Assembly (NCBI GenBank): GCA_038065125.1
Contig: JBBTRP010000006.1
Span: 23,633 to 87,632 of the forward strand
Direction: 5' to 3'
Length of the DNA: 64,000 bases
Source: JBBTRP01 sp038065125
GTDB lineage: Bacteria > Patescibacteriota > Patescibacteriia > JACQRZ01
Both the position numbers and the translations under genes were made by a program. Below the pieces are notes generated by a model. The model worked only from the letters and a program-made list of their open reading frames with translations. It was not told the origin of the DNA and did no database searches. Shown here piece after piece: positions 1 to 8,465 of this stretch. The number at the start of each line of letters is the position of its first letter. Within the stretch, counting starts at the first letter, position 1.

Positions 1-412
1 CTTTACGGGTATGTCGCGAACGGCATCTGAGATTGCTGCGGAGCAAATCGCAAATATTCCCGACAAAGAACGCGAGATACGCGAGATGGTCAGGTTCGTC
101 GACGAGGCGGTCACCATTCTTCACTCGCTCCAGTGGGCGGATCAGTTTGGCAAGCTTTTGCATGAGACCTGGCTTTTAAAAAAAACGCTTTCGAGCAAGA
201 TTGCAAACCCTCTTATCAATTCGTTATACGAAGAGGCGAGAAGTGCAGGCGCTCTTGGCGGCAAGTTGTTGGGCGCGGGTGGCGGAGGTTTTATGCTCTT
301 TTTTGCGAAGCCGGAAAATCATCCAGCTATCAAGCAGCGCCTCGCAAATTTTTTACATGTACCGTTTGAGTTTGAGACGTCAGGGAGTCAGATCATTTAC
401 CATGCAAATTAA
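1..412 (+). CDS. GHMP-family sugar kinase, C-terminal part (D,D-heptose-7-phosphate kinase-like)
   Basis: The reading frame is open to the left edge, so the gene is truncated at its 5' end; the codons before the first ATG (position 11) read Phe-Thr-Gly and belong to the typical GHMP sequence FTGMSR. The C-terminal GHMP motif LGAGGGGFMLFF is clear near residue 90. GHMP kinases of this type phosphorylate the anomeric hydroxyl of a sugar; HddA acts on D-glycero-D-manno-heptose 7-phosphate in the GDP-heptose pathway. HddA is the favoured reading because GmhA-like and GmhB-like genes lie downstream at 14944 and 7941, but a fucokinase or other hexose 1-kinase is possible. The stop overlaps the next start (TAATG). 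Confidence 0.75.
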   Translation, partial: FTGMSRTASEIAAEQIANIPDKEREIREMVRFVDEAVTILHSLQWADQFGKLLHETWLLKKTLSSKIANPLINSLYEEARSAGALGGKLLGAGGGGFMLFFAKPENHPAIKQRLANFLHVPFEFETSGSQIIYHAN

Positions 413-1515
413 TGAGAATTGGAATAATCGGCGCCGGTATTATTGGTCTTTCGTGCGCACGAGAGTGCCGGAAGATTTTTCCGAACGCAGAGATTATCGT
501 CTTTGAAAAAAATGCCGCGGCATTTTCTGAAAACAGCATCCACAACAGCGGAGTCGTACATTCGGGCATTCATCAAAAATTAGGGTCGCTCCGCAGTTCA
601 TTCGCGCACACCGGAAGCAAGCTACTGACCGATTACTGCCAGCAAAATGAAATCCTATGCAAACCGACTGCGATGCTCATCGCTATTGCCCCCGCCGATA
701 TGCCCTCGCTTATCCGAGAGGCATCAATACTGTTTCGACTCTGGGAAAACTCCCGTCGACAGAGGATTCGGCCGCCGAAGGTCGTGTTTAAAAAAGATAT
801 ATACGCGCTTGAGCCAAACATTTCAGCGATCTGCGGACTACTGCTCTCAGGCATTTGGGTGATCGATCAGAAGTCATTGGGCACGCAACTAGTCCGTGAG
901 ATGGAAGGTATCGGTGTAGACATTCGTTTACGGACGGAAATAAAAAGCATTTCATTTAATGGCGAGTATGCGGTGTTCGGTACCGATACTGCCGAGGAGA
1001 GTGTTACCCACGTAATTAATTCAGCAGGACTGCACGCCGACATCATCGCGCGCATGGCAGGATTCGACGCGCCAGAGATCTCTCCAGTACGTGGCGAATA
1101 CTATGAAGTCTTCAGTGATAAAAAAAATCTCATTCATTCACACCTCATCTATCCTGCGCTCCCCCCAGGCCATCCGGTGAAAGGTATACACTTCACAAAA
1201 ACTGCTGACGGACGACTTCTCATCGGGCCAAATGCCACCGCCTGGGATCGGCGTGAGGACGATGCTTCGGACCAGAGCCCTAAGAAGGAGTTTGTCGACG
1301 CGGTCAAAAAATTTTTGCCTTCCCTCACACCAGAGGACATACAGTGGGCCTACTCCGGCATTCGCCCCAAGATCGGTGGGAGCGCTGAAGAGCATGACTT
1401 TATTGTGCGGAGAGAGCAATCCAGAATTCCATTTGTCAATCTCATCGGCATCGAATCCCCGGGCTTTACCGCAAGTTTTGCCCTCGCAGAATACGCTGCA
1501 GGACTCCTACTGTGA
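412..1515 (+). CDS. FAD-dependent oxidoreductase, L-2-hydroxyglutarate oxidase (LhgO) type
   Basis: The protein has 367 residues. The N-terminal dinucleotide-binding motif GAGIIG sits at residues 7-12 and is followed by an acidic residue ending the second beta strand. The stretch HNSGVVHSGI, about residue 45, is characteristic of the LhgO/YgaF branch of the D-amino-acid-oxidase (DAO) family, and the C-terminus carries GIESPGFTASFALAEYA, the usual FAD-contacting end. Relatives oxidise 2-hydroxyacids or glycerol phosphate using FAD. Its substrate in a glycan locus is unknown; oxidation of a sugar acid or a lipid-linked sugar is conceivable but not shown. The start overlaps the previous stop, so translation is probably coupled. 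Confidence 0.7.
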   Translation: MRIGIIGAGIIGLSCARECRKIFPNAEIIVFEKNAAAFSENSIHNSGVVHSGIHQKLGSLRSSFAHTGSKLLTDYCQQNEILCKPTAMLIAIAPADMPSLIREASILFRLWENSRRQRIRPPKVVFKKDIYALEPNISAICGLLLSGIWVIDQKSLGTQLVREMEGIGVDIRLRTEIKSISFNGEYAVFGTDTAEESVTHVINSAGLHADIIARMAGFDAPEISPVRGEYYEVFSDKKNLIHSHLIYPALPPGHPVKGIHFTKTADGRLLIGPNATAWDRREDDASDQSPKKEFVDAVKKFLPSLTPEDIQWAYSGIRPKIGGSAEEHDFIVRREQSRIPFVNLIGIESPGFTASFALAEYAAGLLL

Positions 1516-1520
1516 CCGAC

Positions 1521-2975
1521 TTATTTTTTGCAGCGGTATACCGCATAACCGTATCCGGGAATCGTGTTTGCAATAGGGAGTCTCCAAAGAGCAACCTTGC
1601 CCCGAGCATAGTTTTCCTCCACAAGCGTACAGCTGCCATTCGCCACTTGCGGAGCCTTGGTTTCACCGGTTGAAAATTGCTGTCGTATGAGCAGGCGGTT
1701 CGCATTCGAAAGATCTTCGCGAGGCTCTTCAATCAGGGAGTAGTTCTCCGTAAGTGGCCACATTCGTTGAGTGACCAGGAATAGATCGGATACATGAGAT
1801 GACTTCGTAAGGCGCAGAAACGACTCGCGCGCTTCATCCAGGGAGATACCCTCCGTTGCATAGAGGGGGAATAGATAGAGTAGTCGAATAAATCCAATGC
1901 ATGTTAGCGTAAGGGTTGTCCATGATAGAACGCGTAATGCTTTATATCGACTTTTGATAGCCGCAGTCGCTACCGCTATGAACATGAGAGGAGCAAAAAT
2001 GTATATATACGAAAGATGGCGCGGCGCGACTGCACCGAAAGCAATAACCAGAAAAGCAATAAAGAAAGAAGTGAAGAAAAGAGGGGACTTGATTGAAGAA
2101 CGATGAATGAAGGAATAGAGTCCAAGGAGAACCACGCTTAGGATGGCGAGTAGGCCATAGAAGGTCGTATTTGGCGCGAAAAAGTGGTAGTATAAAAAAC
2201 TCCATGACAGGCCCTTTTTATAGATCAATGTGAAGTGGTCGGCAATTCCATTGAGTGTGGTTGGGAGTCCATAGGGAGTGAGTGAGACAATCAATGCAAA
2301 CGAGATTGCAGCGGTAAGCCCTATTACCCCCAAGTTTAGCAGACCTCGTTTCCAAGGGACGGAGTAGAAAATATACAGGGCAATGAGGCCCGCAACGAGC
2401 GCAGCAGCGGTAATATGCATTGACCCAATACTGCCAAGGAAAATGCCAAGTACGATGGCGAACGGCAGCGAATCGGCACGAGCGCGCATGAAGTACATCA
2501 ATACCGCGATCAATAGTACGATCGGTCGTAGAGGTGTTTCTGGTCGGAAATCATTAGCAAGGAGAGTGGTGGAAAGGCCGCAGAGCGCAAGGGCCGTCGC
2601 CACGCTTAGTCGCCATTTAGAAATTTGCTCGCTCGAATTAACAATGCGCACGAGTAAGAGTGAGGTGAGAATGAGTGTGACAATATCGATTCCGGCAAGA
2701 GCGAGGTCGAGACCCCGAGGTGTTGCAGTAGGAGAGATAGCGGCGAGCAACAATGGGTAGAGCGGGGGGTAAAAAATTAGGCGGTGCTGTCCGGGATCAA
2801 TCGCATGTCCAATTGCGTTTATTTCATTAATAAGAGGCTTGCCATGCATAGTGTTGATGGCAGTTGGGCCGAAGTAAATCGAATCTCCCTCGAAGACCGG
2901 GTAGGACCAGTATCCAAAAATGAGATATATCGCCGCGAGAAGTAAAATTGTCCCAATTAAAAATACCCGGTGCAT
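1521..2975 (-). CDS. Multi-pass GT-C-type glycosyltransferase (paralogue of the gene at 48592)
   Basis: This 484-residue protein has many hydrophobic segments starting at the N-terminus. Just after the first segment the loop reads YPVFEGDSIYFGP; an acidic pair there is typical of the catalytic base in GT-C enzymes, which use polyprenyl-phosphate sugars outside the cytoplasmic membrane. The C-terminus ends in a soluble tail with IANTIPGYGYAVYRC. The protein at 48592-50055 shares YPVFxGDSxYxxPxAIN, the YPP element after it and the final TTPGYGFAAYHC, so the two are paralogues. The gene runs against its neighbours. Acceptor and donor cannot be named. Confidence 0.65.
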   Translation of the reverse strand: MHRVFLIGTILLLAAIYLIFGYWSYPVFEGDSIYFGPTAINTMHGKPLINEINAIGHAIDPGQHRLIFYPPLYPLLLAAISPTATPRGLDLALAGIDIVTLILTSLLLVRIVNSSEQISKWRLSVATALALCGLSTTLLANDFRPETPLRPIVLLIAVLMYFMRARADSLPFAIVLGIFLGSIGSMHITAAALVAGLIALYIFYSVPWKRGLLNLGVIGLTAAISFALIVSLTPYGLPTTLNGIADHFTLIYKKGLSWSFLYYHFFAPNTTFYGLLAILSVVLLGLYSFIHRSSIKSPLFFTSFFIAFLVIAFGAVAPRHLSYIYIFAPLMFIAVATAAIKSRYKALRVLSWTTLTLTCIGFIRLLYLFPLYATEGISLDEARESFLRLTKSSHVSDLFLVTQRMWPLTENYSLIEEPREDLSNANRLLIRQQFSTGETKAPQVANGSCTLVEENYARGKVALWRLPIANTIPGYGYAVYRCKK

Positions 2976-3000
2976 AGGTGGAGCGGTTTCAGCACTTGTA

Positions 3001-3009
3001 TGCTAGTAT
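3001..3009 (+). promoter_or_regulatory. Extended -10 promoter element, probably leaderless
   Basis: TGCTAGTAT fits the extended -10 pattern TGnTAnnnT. The hexamer ends 7 bases before the ATG at 3017, which places the expected transcription start at or next to that ATG. No Shine-Dalgarno sequence is present. The same arrangement recurs at 36314. Confidence 0.45.
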
Positions 3010-3016
3010 GGCAACT

Positions 3017-3682
3017 ATGGTCTGTCAAAAGAGTTCGTCCCCCGTCATTTTTTTTGACGTAGACGGGACGTTGATTCTCCGTACATCATGCGAATATTTA
3101 CTACTGCGACACCTATTGATACGCGGAAATTTTCCTCTCACCAATCTGGTTCATGCTTTGGTGTGGAATCTTGGGAAAGCAAGGACTTTTTTTTACTCCC
3201 TCCATTTCAATAAATTGTGGTATAGGGGATACTCAGTCGACGGACTCAACAAGCATATCGATGCAGTATTTCCATCAATTTGCAGACACATATCGCAAGG
3301 GGCCATCAATGAAATGCGGCGAGCTCATGACGGCGGATCTCGCATCGTCCTTCTTTCTGCGGCTCCCGATATTCTCGTGCGCCGGATAGGGGAGTATATT
3401 GGCTATCATGAGGTGGTTGCAACATCCTTCGAGATTCATAATACTATCTACACAGGCAGAGTAACTGGCATTGTACCTTATGCCGCCGGGAAGATTGCCG
3501 CAGCTAGCGCATATGCCGCGTCACTAGGTGTTCGTTTAAGCGATTGCACCGCATATGCAAATGCAGGCTCAGACATTCCGCTCCTGGAGAGCGTCGGGAC
3601 GGCGTATGCAGTGAATCCGTCAGTGGGACTGCAAAAACACGCAATGAGTAAGGGATGGAGTATTTTAAGATTCAACACATAA
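3017..3682 (+). CDS. HAD-superfamily phosphatase, subfamily IB (SerB-like)
   Basis: The protein has 221 residues from ATG 3017. HAD motif I, FFDVDGTL, lies close to the N-terminus and a motif IV-like AYANAGSDIPLLESVG near the C-terminus; the usual GDS of motif IV is replaced by ANA although the final Asp is kept. In-frame starts at 2978 (GTG) and 3008 (ATG) exist, but the extended -10 element at 3001-3009 overlaps the latter and points to 3017. In many bacteria an HAD-IB domain is fused to a UbiA-type decaprenyl-phosphate phosphoribosyltransferase, and such a transferase is encoded at 5711. A role in removing the 5-phosphate from polyprenyl-phospho-ribose 5-phosphate is therefore plausible, as inference. 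Confidence 0.7.
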   Translation: MVCQKSSSPVIFFDVDGTLILRTSCEYLLLRHLLIRGNFPLTNLVHALVWNLGKARTFFYSLHFNKLWYRGYSVDGLNKHIDAVFPSICRHISQGAINEMRRAHDGGSRIVLLSAAPDILVRRIGEYIGYHEVVATSFEIHNTIYTGRVTGIVPYAAGKIAAASAYAASLGVRLSDCTAYANAGSDIPLLESVGTAYAVNPSVGLQKHAMSKGWSILRFNT

Positions 3683-3691
3683 CAATTTAAT

Positions 3692-4702
3692 ATGAAGACG
3701 CTTGTAACAGGTGTTCCGGGTTGGCTTGGATCGCGACTCACGTCGGTTCTGACAAACCCTAACGACCCCCTGAATCATTTTTCCGGTTATTCAGATCGGG
3801 AAGTTCGCTGTTTCGTGCTTCCCGGAATGAATGCAACGGGGATTAACCATGCAGAGATTATCGCTGGAGATGTGCGAGATGCGGACTCTCTTCATAGGGC
3901 CCTTGATGGGGTTGAAACAGTTTTCCACTTAGTCGGCATTATCCACCCAAAAAAAATATCAGACCTTTATGCTGTCAACAGGGAAGGTTTTCGAAATTTG
4001 TTGAACGCCGCTGAGGCCGCGGGGGTGCGCCGAGTCGTGTTCGTGAGCAGTAACTCACCCGCGGGAACAAACAAAAACAGGAACATTCTCATGAAGGAGA
4101 GCGATACCCCTCAGCCCTACAAGCATTACGGCATAAGTAAATTGGAAGCCGAGCAAATCGGACTGGATTTTGTGAAGAGAGGGAGAATTGAGGTCGTTAT
4201 TGTGAGGCCCTGCTGGTTTTATGGTCCCGGCCAGCCGGACCGCCAGACCAGATTCTTTCGAATGATTAAAAGCGGAAAGCCGCTCATGTTCGGTGATGGA
4301 AAAAATCTTCGCAGCATGTCGTATGTTGACAATACCATCCAGGGCCTCCTTCTGGCCGAGAAAACTCCTGACATCTCAGGGAGGACGTATTGGATAGCTG
4401 ATGAAAAGCCATACTCTACAGAAGAGATCTATTGGACAATTGCCGAACTCCTTGACGTGCGCCATCTCACACCGCGTCATCTTCCAGAACTCGTTTCGAA
4501 GTGTTGTGAACTTGCTGACGACCTACTCCAGGCTGCGGGCATATATTCCCAAGAGATTCACGTCGCAGGAGAAATGGTAAAGGATATTGCGTGCAGTATT
4601 GAAAAAGCGAAATTAGAGCTTGGGTACGCACCAGAGATTTCACTTCGAGAGGGAATGAAGAGATCGATCGAATGGTGTCGGCAGCGCGGTGATGAGATCT
4701 AA
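3692..4702 (+). CDS. NAD(P)-dependent epimerase/dehydratase, extended SDR
   Basis: The 336-residue protein begins MKTLVTGVPGWLGS, a Rossmann glycine motif (TGxxGxxG). SSNSP about residue 110 and the catalytic pair in YKHYGISK about residue 149 (YxxxK) are present. VRPCWFYGPGQPDRQ marks the substrate region. It resembles the 3-beta-hydroxysteroid dehydrogenase-like branch of SDR enzymes. It lies 9 bases after the HAD gene and almost touches the next SDR. Position between an HAD phosphatase and a UbiA transferase suggests action on a lipid-linked or nucleotide-linked sugar; the substrate is not determined. Confidence 0.75.
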   Translation: MKTLVTGVPGWLGSRLTSVLTNPNDPLNHFSGYSDREVRCFVLPGMNATGINHAEIIAGDVRDADSLHRALDGVETVFHLVGIIHPKKISDLYAVNREGFRNLLNAAEAAGVRRVVFVSSNSPAGTNKNRNILMKESDTPQPYKHYGISKLEAEQIGLDFVKRGRIEVVIVRPCWFYGPGQPDRQTRFFRMIKSGKPLMFGDGKNLRSMSYVDNTIQGLLLAEKTPDISGRTYWIADEKPYSTEEIYWTIAELLDVRHLTPRHLPELVSKCCELADDLLQAAGIYSQEIHVAGEMVKDIACSIEKAKLELGYAPEISLREGMKRSIEWCRQRGDEI

Positions 4703-4703
4703 T

Positions 4704-5723
4704 ATGGTATTAGTGACAGGTGGCAGCGGATTTATTGGAAGCGAGCTTGCTCGACAGCTCTCAGTGTCCGGAGAGCGCGTTCGGGTTCTCGATGTTGTTG
4801 GTTTCCCTCAGCCGAATCCAGACATTGAATTTTGTCATGGCGATATACGGAACAGAGATGATGTTGAAAAGAGTCTAGAAGGGGTAAAAGACGTCTACCA
4901 CTGTGTCGCACTCGTCCCGCTTGCAAAGGCCGGGCGAAAGTTTTGGGAGGTGAATGTTGGGGGGACTCAGGTGCTTCTCGATCAATGCGAAAAAAAAAAT
5001 GTGAGGCATATTGTCCACATCTCCTCCAGCGCTGTATATGGCACGCCCGAGTGCCCCATTACTGAAAAGACGCCGTTTCATCCTCTTGAAATTTACGGGA
5101 GAGCGAAGTATGCCGGAGAACGATTGGTATTTGACTATCAGGCGAGGGGCGGATCTGCAACCATTATCCGTCCACGAACCGTTCTGGGCGATTTCCGGCT
5201 GGGCATTTTCGATATCCTGTTTGAGTGGATTTTTGAAAATAGGAACATCTATCTGATTGGCAATGGGCAGAATCCATTCCAGTTTGTACATGTCGCCGAT
5301 GTCGTCTCGGCCTGTATGCAGGCGTGTTCATTGAGGCGCACCGGCGCATACAATATCGGAACCGACCGATACGTAACACTCAAGGCCGACCTGGAGTCGT
5401 TCATCTTGCAAGTTGAGTCACGCTCTTCTATTAGGTGTATTTCTGAATATCTCGCGATTCCTATGCTGGAGCTTCTCGACTTGCTCAAGTTCTCACCGCT
5501 TGCGCCGTGGCACTACAAAACCTATCACAAGCCATTTTATTTTGACATTTCAAAATCCGTCAAGGAACTTGAGTGGAGGCCGCTCTACTCGAATGTCGAT
5601 ATGCTTGTTAGTTCATACCGCTGGTTTATTGCGAACAGGGGGGTGAGCTCGAAAACGCCCGGCTCCACCCACCACACCTCGCCAAAGCAGAAGCTATTAA
5701 AAGTCCTTAAATGGTTCTCATAA
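4704..5723 (+). CDS. NAD-dependent sugar epimerase/dehydratase, extended SDR
   Basis: From ATG 4704 the protein has 339 residues and opens with MVLVTGGSGFIGSELARQL, an intact Rossmann motif. SSSAVYG and IYGRAKYAGE supply the catalytic Ser and the YxxxK pair (about residues 114 and 135). Starts at 4689 (GTG) and 4692 (ATG) are in frame, but 4704 immediately follows the previous stop in the TAATATG arrangement seen repeatedly here and removes a non-homologous five-residue head. The C-terminal 25 residues form a charged tail overlapping the UbiA gene by 13 bases. The exact sugar cannot be read. Confidence 0.75.
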   Translation: MVLVTGGSGFIGSELARQLSVSGERVRVLDVVGFPQPNPDIEFCHGDIRNRDDVEKSLEGVKDVYHCVALVPLAKAGRKFWEVNVGGTQVLLDQCEKKNVRHIVHISSSAVYGTPECPITEKTPFHPLEIYGRAKYAGERLVFDYQARGGSATIIRPRTVLGDFRLGIFDILFEWIFENRNIYLIGNGQNPFQFVHVADVVSACMQACSLRRTGAYNIGTDRYVTLKADLESFILQVESRSSIRCISEYLAIPMLELLDLLKFSPLAPWHYKTYHKPFYFDISKSVKELEWRPLYSNVDMLVSSYRWFIANRGVSSKTPGSTHHTSPKQKLLKVLKWFS

Positions 5724-6610
5724 AAAAAATACAAGGTTTACTACTGCTTGCCCGTCCGTATCAATGGCATAAAAATGTACTCGTCCTAGCCGCGCTTTTA
5801 TTTTCCGGGCAACTTGAGAGTGTGTCCTCAGTTCAGCTTTCACTCGTGGCATTCTTTGCTTTTTGCCTCCTTTCTTCAGCGATCTATGTAATAAATGACA
5901 TTCGCGATTGCGATGACGATCGTCATCACCCAGTAAAACAAAAACGCCCGCTTCCGACAGGAGATGTGACATTGATTCACGCATGGGTACTGAGTATAGT
6001 TCTTCTCGTTTGCGGAATGTTGGTAAGTTTCTTTCTTGGAATTTCTTTTTTTGCGGCTGCAGGTGCATATGTCGTTTTGAACGGTTGTTATACATTTGCC
6101 CTGAAGAGGATTCCACTTCTGGAGATTTTTTCAGTCGCTATGTGTTATGTGCTTCGTGTTGTTGCTGGCGCCTTTGCGATCCATGCTCCCGTAACACCCT
6201 ATCTACTGATTGCAAGTATGTTGCTATCCATTCTCCTCATTCTTGGAAAGCGCAGGCATGAGCGTATGCTCTTTCTTGAAACGGTCCCATTACACCGACC
6301 GGTTCTTGCTCAGTATTCCATACAATTTTTGGACCAGCTTACTACAATATCAGCCGCGGCGACTCTTATTGTGTATATTCTCTATACCCTTGACGAGCAC
6401 ACAAGGACACTTACAGGAAGTTCACTCATGCCCCTCACTATACCGTTTGTCATCTATGGTCTCTTCCGCTATCTTTTGATTGTTGGTAATCTTGATCGCG
6501 GCGGCGATCCGTCGAGAGATCTTCTTCTCGACAAACCTCTTCTCGCCACGTCGTTGGTATGGGTAGGAAGCATTATCCTCATTATTTATTCTGCCCGCCA
6601 CTCCTTATGA
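5711..6610 (+). CDS. UbiA-family prenyltransferase, decaprenyl-phosphate phosphoribosyltransferase-like
   Basis: A 299-residue multi-pass membrane protein. Residues 14-21 read ARPYQWHK and residues 62-80 hold the polyprenyl/diphosphate-binding block that begins NDIRD and ends KQKRP; both are features of the UbiA branch that includes mycobacterial Rv3806c. That enzyme joins 5-phosphoribosyl diphosphate to decaprenyl phosphate to make a lipid-linked pentose. Here it would supply polyprenyl-phospho-ribose 5-phosphate, later dephosphorylated and possibly epimerised, as a donor for GT-C transferases such as those at 1521, 22483 and 48592. Its ATG overlaps the upstream gene, and its TGA overlaps the next ATG (ATGA). 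Confidence 0.8.
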   Translation: MVLIKKIQGLLLLARPYQWHKNVLVLAALLFSGQLESVSSVQLSLVAFFAFCLLSSAIYVINDIRDCDDDRHHPVKQKRPLPTGDVTLIHAWVLSIVLLVCGMLVSFFLGISFFAAAGAYVVLNGCYTFALKRIPLLEIFSVAMCYVLRVVAGAFAIHAPVTPYLLIASMLLSILLILGKRRHERMLFLETVPLHRPVLAQYSIQFLDQLTTISAAATLIVYILYTLDEHTRTLTGSSLMPLTIPFVIYGLFRYLLIVGNLDRGGDPSRDLLLDKPLLATSLVWVGSIILIIYSARHSL

Positions 6611-7944
6611 AGCATGATCCGCTCCAAATCCAATTGTTTCGTAGTAAGCGCGTTCTTGTTTTAGGAGACATCATGATTGATCATTACATCTACGGCGATT
6701 CAAACAGAATTTCTCCAGAAGCCCCAGTTCCTATAGTAAATCGTAAGTCAGAATCCTACCATCTTGGCGGAGCCGCTAATGTGGCGCACGCAATTACGTC
6801 TCTTGGTGCAGAGGTTCTCCTGTGTGGAGTGGTTGGTAATGATGATGCAAAGTCGATCGTTTTTAACCTCCTCCACAAGGCCGCAATCGCATCGCACGGC
6901 ATTTTCTTTTCGGACACAAAAAAAACGGTCATCAAACAACGCATCGTCGTCAACGGTCATCACATGCTTCGTCTTGACAGCGACGACACCCCGTACTTCT
7001 CTGAGGAGGATTGTCGGCGTTTTACGGCCATGGTCGAGCCGTTGATTGTTTGGGCAGACGTGGTGCTTTTTTCCGACTACGGAAAAGGCGTGTGTTCCCC
7101 GTCGCTGGTCAAACGAATCCTTGCACACGCAAAAGCGCATGGCAAAGCCGTGATTGCAGATTTTAAACCAGGAAATGACGCACGCTTTTGCGGGGCGAAC
7201 CTTATTGTTCCGACCGAGCAGGAGACGCGAGAACTTACCGGATGCAGTACATTTATGGAGGCGGGCCCACGTCTCGTGAGTGAATACCAGTCAGATGTGT
7301 TGGTGACACGCGGAAAAGAAGGAATGACGATTTTCTTCAAAAATGGGGACACCACTTCCATTCCCCCTAATCCCATGAACGAGTTTGACGTTACGGGAGC
7401 AGGGGATACGATCCTTGCGATTCTCGGTTTGGCATATGCGGTCGGAATGCCGCTGCATGAGGCAGCAACACTTGCGAATCGAGGAGAGGGGATTGTGGTG
7501 CAAAAGCCCGGAACTGCGACCGTAAGTCTTGAAGAACTAATTTCGAGTGTCGAAGACAATCGTCATATCGAAGGCGTTAGTCTTGTGCCCAAGATCTGGG
7601 GATATGAGAAATGGTTGGAAAATAGTGATAAGTACTGTTCAAAAATTCTTTCACTCAATAAAGGGTTCCAGTGCAGCCTTCACTACCACAAAATGAAGGA
7701 CGAGATGTTTCTTATACTTAAGGGGCATGTACGCATGGAGGTTGGCGACACCGTTTCACATATGCGCGAAGGTAACTTTGTTCGTATCGCACCCGAGACC
7801 CCGCATCGATTTACTGGAATTGACAATTCGATGATTTTGGAGGTTAGTACCTATCACGACGAGGGTGACTCATATCGAATACAAGAGAGTAGGAAACTAG
7901 ACGAGTATGAATTCAGCTTCCTCGCTCCCGGTCGCACTATATGA
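6607..7944 (+). CDS. PfkB-family D,D-heptose-7-phosphate kinase (HldE domain I-like) fused to a C-terminal cupin
   Basis: From ATG 6607 the protein has 445 residues. Residues 14-70 match HldE/RfaE domain I, including LVLGDIMIDHY, RISPEAPVP and LGGAANVA. The ribokinase signature DVTGAGDT is at about 261-268 with the catalytic Asp near 267. In HldE the second half is an adenylyltransferase; here residues about 328-445 are a cupin instead, with HYHKMKDEM and TPHRF supplying metal-binding His/Glu, similar to the cupin of mannose-6-phosphate isomerases. A start at 6559 would add 16 residues overlapping UbiA; 6607 (ATGA overlap) is preferred. The kinase should phosphorylate C1 of heptose 7-phosphate; what the cupin does is unknown. 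Confidence 0.75.
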   Translation: MKHDPLQIQLFRSKRVLVLGDIMIDHYIYGDSNRISPEAPVPIVNRKSESYHLGGAANVAHAITSLGAEVLLCGVVGNDDAKSIVFNLLHKAAIASHGIFFSDTKKTVIKQRIVVNGHHMLRLDSDDTPYFSEEDCRRFTAMVEPLIVWADVVLFSDYGKGVCSPSLVKRILAHAKAHGKAVIADFKPGNDARFCGANLIVPTEQETRELTGCSTFMEAGPRLVSEYQSDVLVTRGKEGMTIFFKNGDTTSIPPNPMNEFDVTGAGDTILAILGLAYAVGMPLHEAATLANRGEGIVVQKPGTATVSLEELISSVEDNRHIEGVSLVPKIWGYEKWLENSDKYCSKILSLNKGFQCSLHYHKMKDEMFLILKGHVRMEVGDTVSHMREGNFVRIAPETPHRFTGIDNSMILEVSTYHDEGDSYRIQESRKLDEYEFSFLAPGRTI

Positions 7945-8465
7945 GAAGAGCTGTGTTCTTTGATCGGGATAACACTTTAAATAAAGATGCTGGGTACACA
8001 CATACAATCGAAGAATACCAACTTCTGCCCAGCGTTCTGTCCACTCTCAAGAGGTTGGAGAAAACAAATTTTTTGAAAATCATTATCACTAATCAGTCTG
8101 GCATTGCGAGAGGATATTATGCGGTAGAGCATTTCGATGGGTTTATGACTCACATGCTCAATGATTTTAAGGGCAATGGAGTTACAATAGATGGCGTGTA
8201 TCACTGTGCTCATTTACCTGATGATTCGTGCAACTGCCGAAAACCGCAGCCCGGCATGTTTTTTCAAGCTGCCACAGATCACGGCGTTGATCTTTCAATC
8301 AGTTGGTCCGTTGGTAACTCCCACTCAGATGTCGTCGCCGGAAAACGTGCGGGAGTCCGAACGATAATGCTCGGCGCAAGTAATACTGTTGACGAGGAGG
8401 CGACACCTCACCATAGTGTCGAGACGCTTGATGCTGCGGTCGATATTATTATGGGCACTCAATGA
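7941..8465 (+). CDS. gmhB: D-glycero-D-manno-heptose 1,7-bisphosphate 7-phosphatase-like HAD phosphatase
   Basis: The 174-residue length fits GmhB. Motif I is FFDRDNTLN, TNQSGIARGYY matches the family loop, and HCAHLPDDSCNCRKP provides the Cys-His-Cys-Cys zinc site and the conserved RKP. Motif IV is GNSHSD where most members have GDSxSD. GmhB removes the 7-phosphate from heptose 1,7-bisphosphate. The start overlaps the kinase-cupin stop by 4 bases, a sensible pathway neighbour. A histidinol-phosphatase role is possible but less likely in this setting. Confidence 0.8.
   Translation: MRRAVFFDRDNTLNKDAGYTHTIEEYQLLPSVLSTLKRLEKTNFLKIIITNQSGIARGYYAVEHFDGFMTHMLNDFKGNGVTIDGVYHCAHLPDDSCNCRKPQPGMFFQAATDHGVDLSISWSVGNSHSDVVAGKRAGVRTIMLGASNTVDEEATPHHSVETLDAAVDIIMGTQ

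Noticed and set aside
6607..7944. Bifunctional HldE with adenylyltransferase
   Set aside because: The C-terminal half has cupin motifs and no HxGH nucleotidyltransferase signature.
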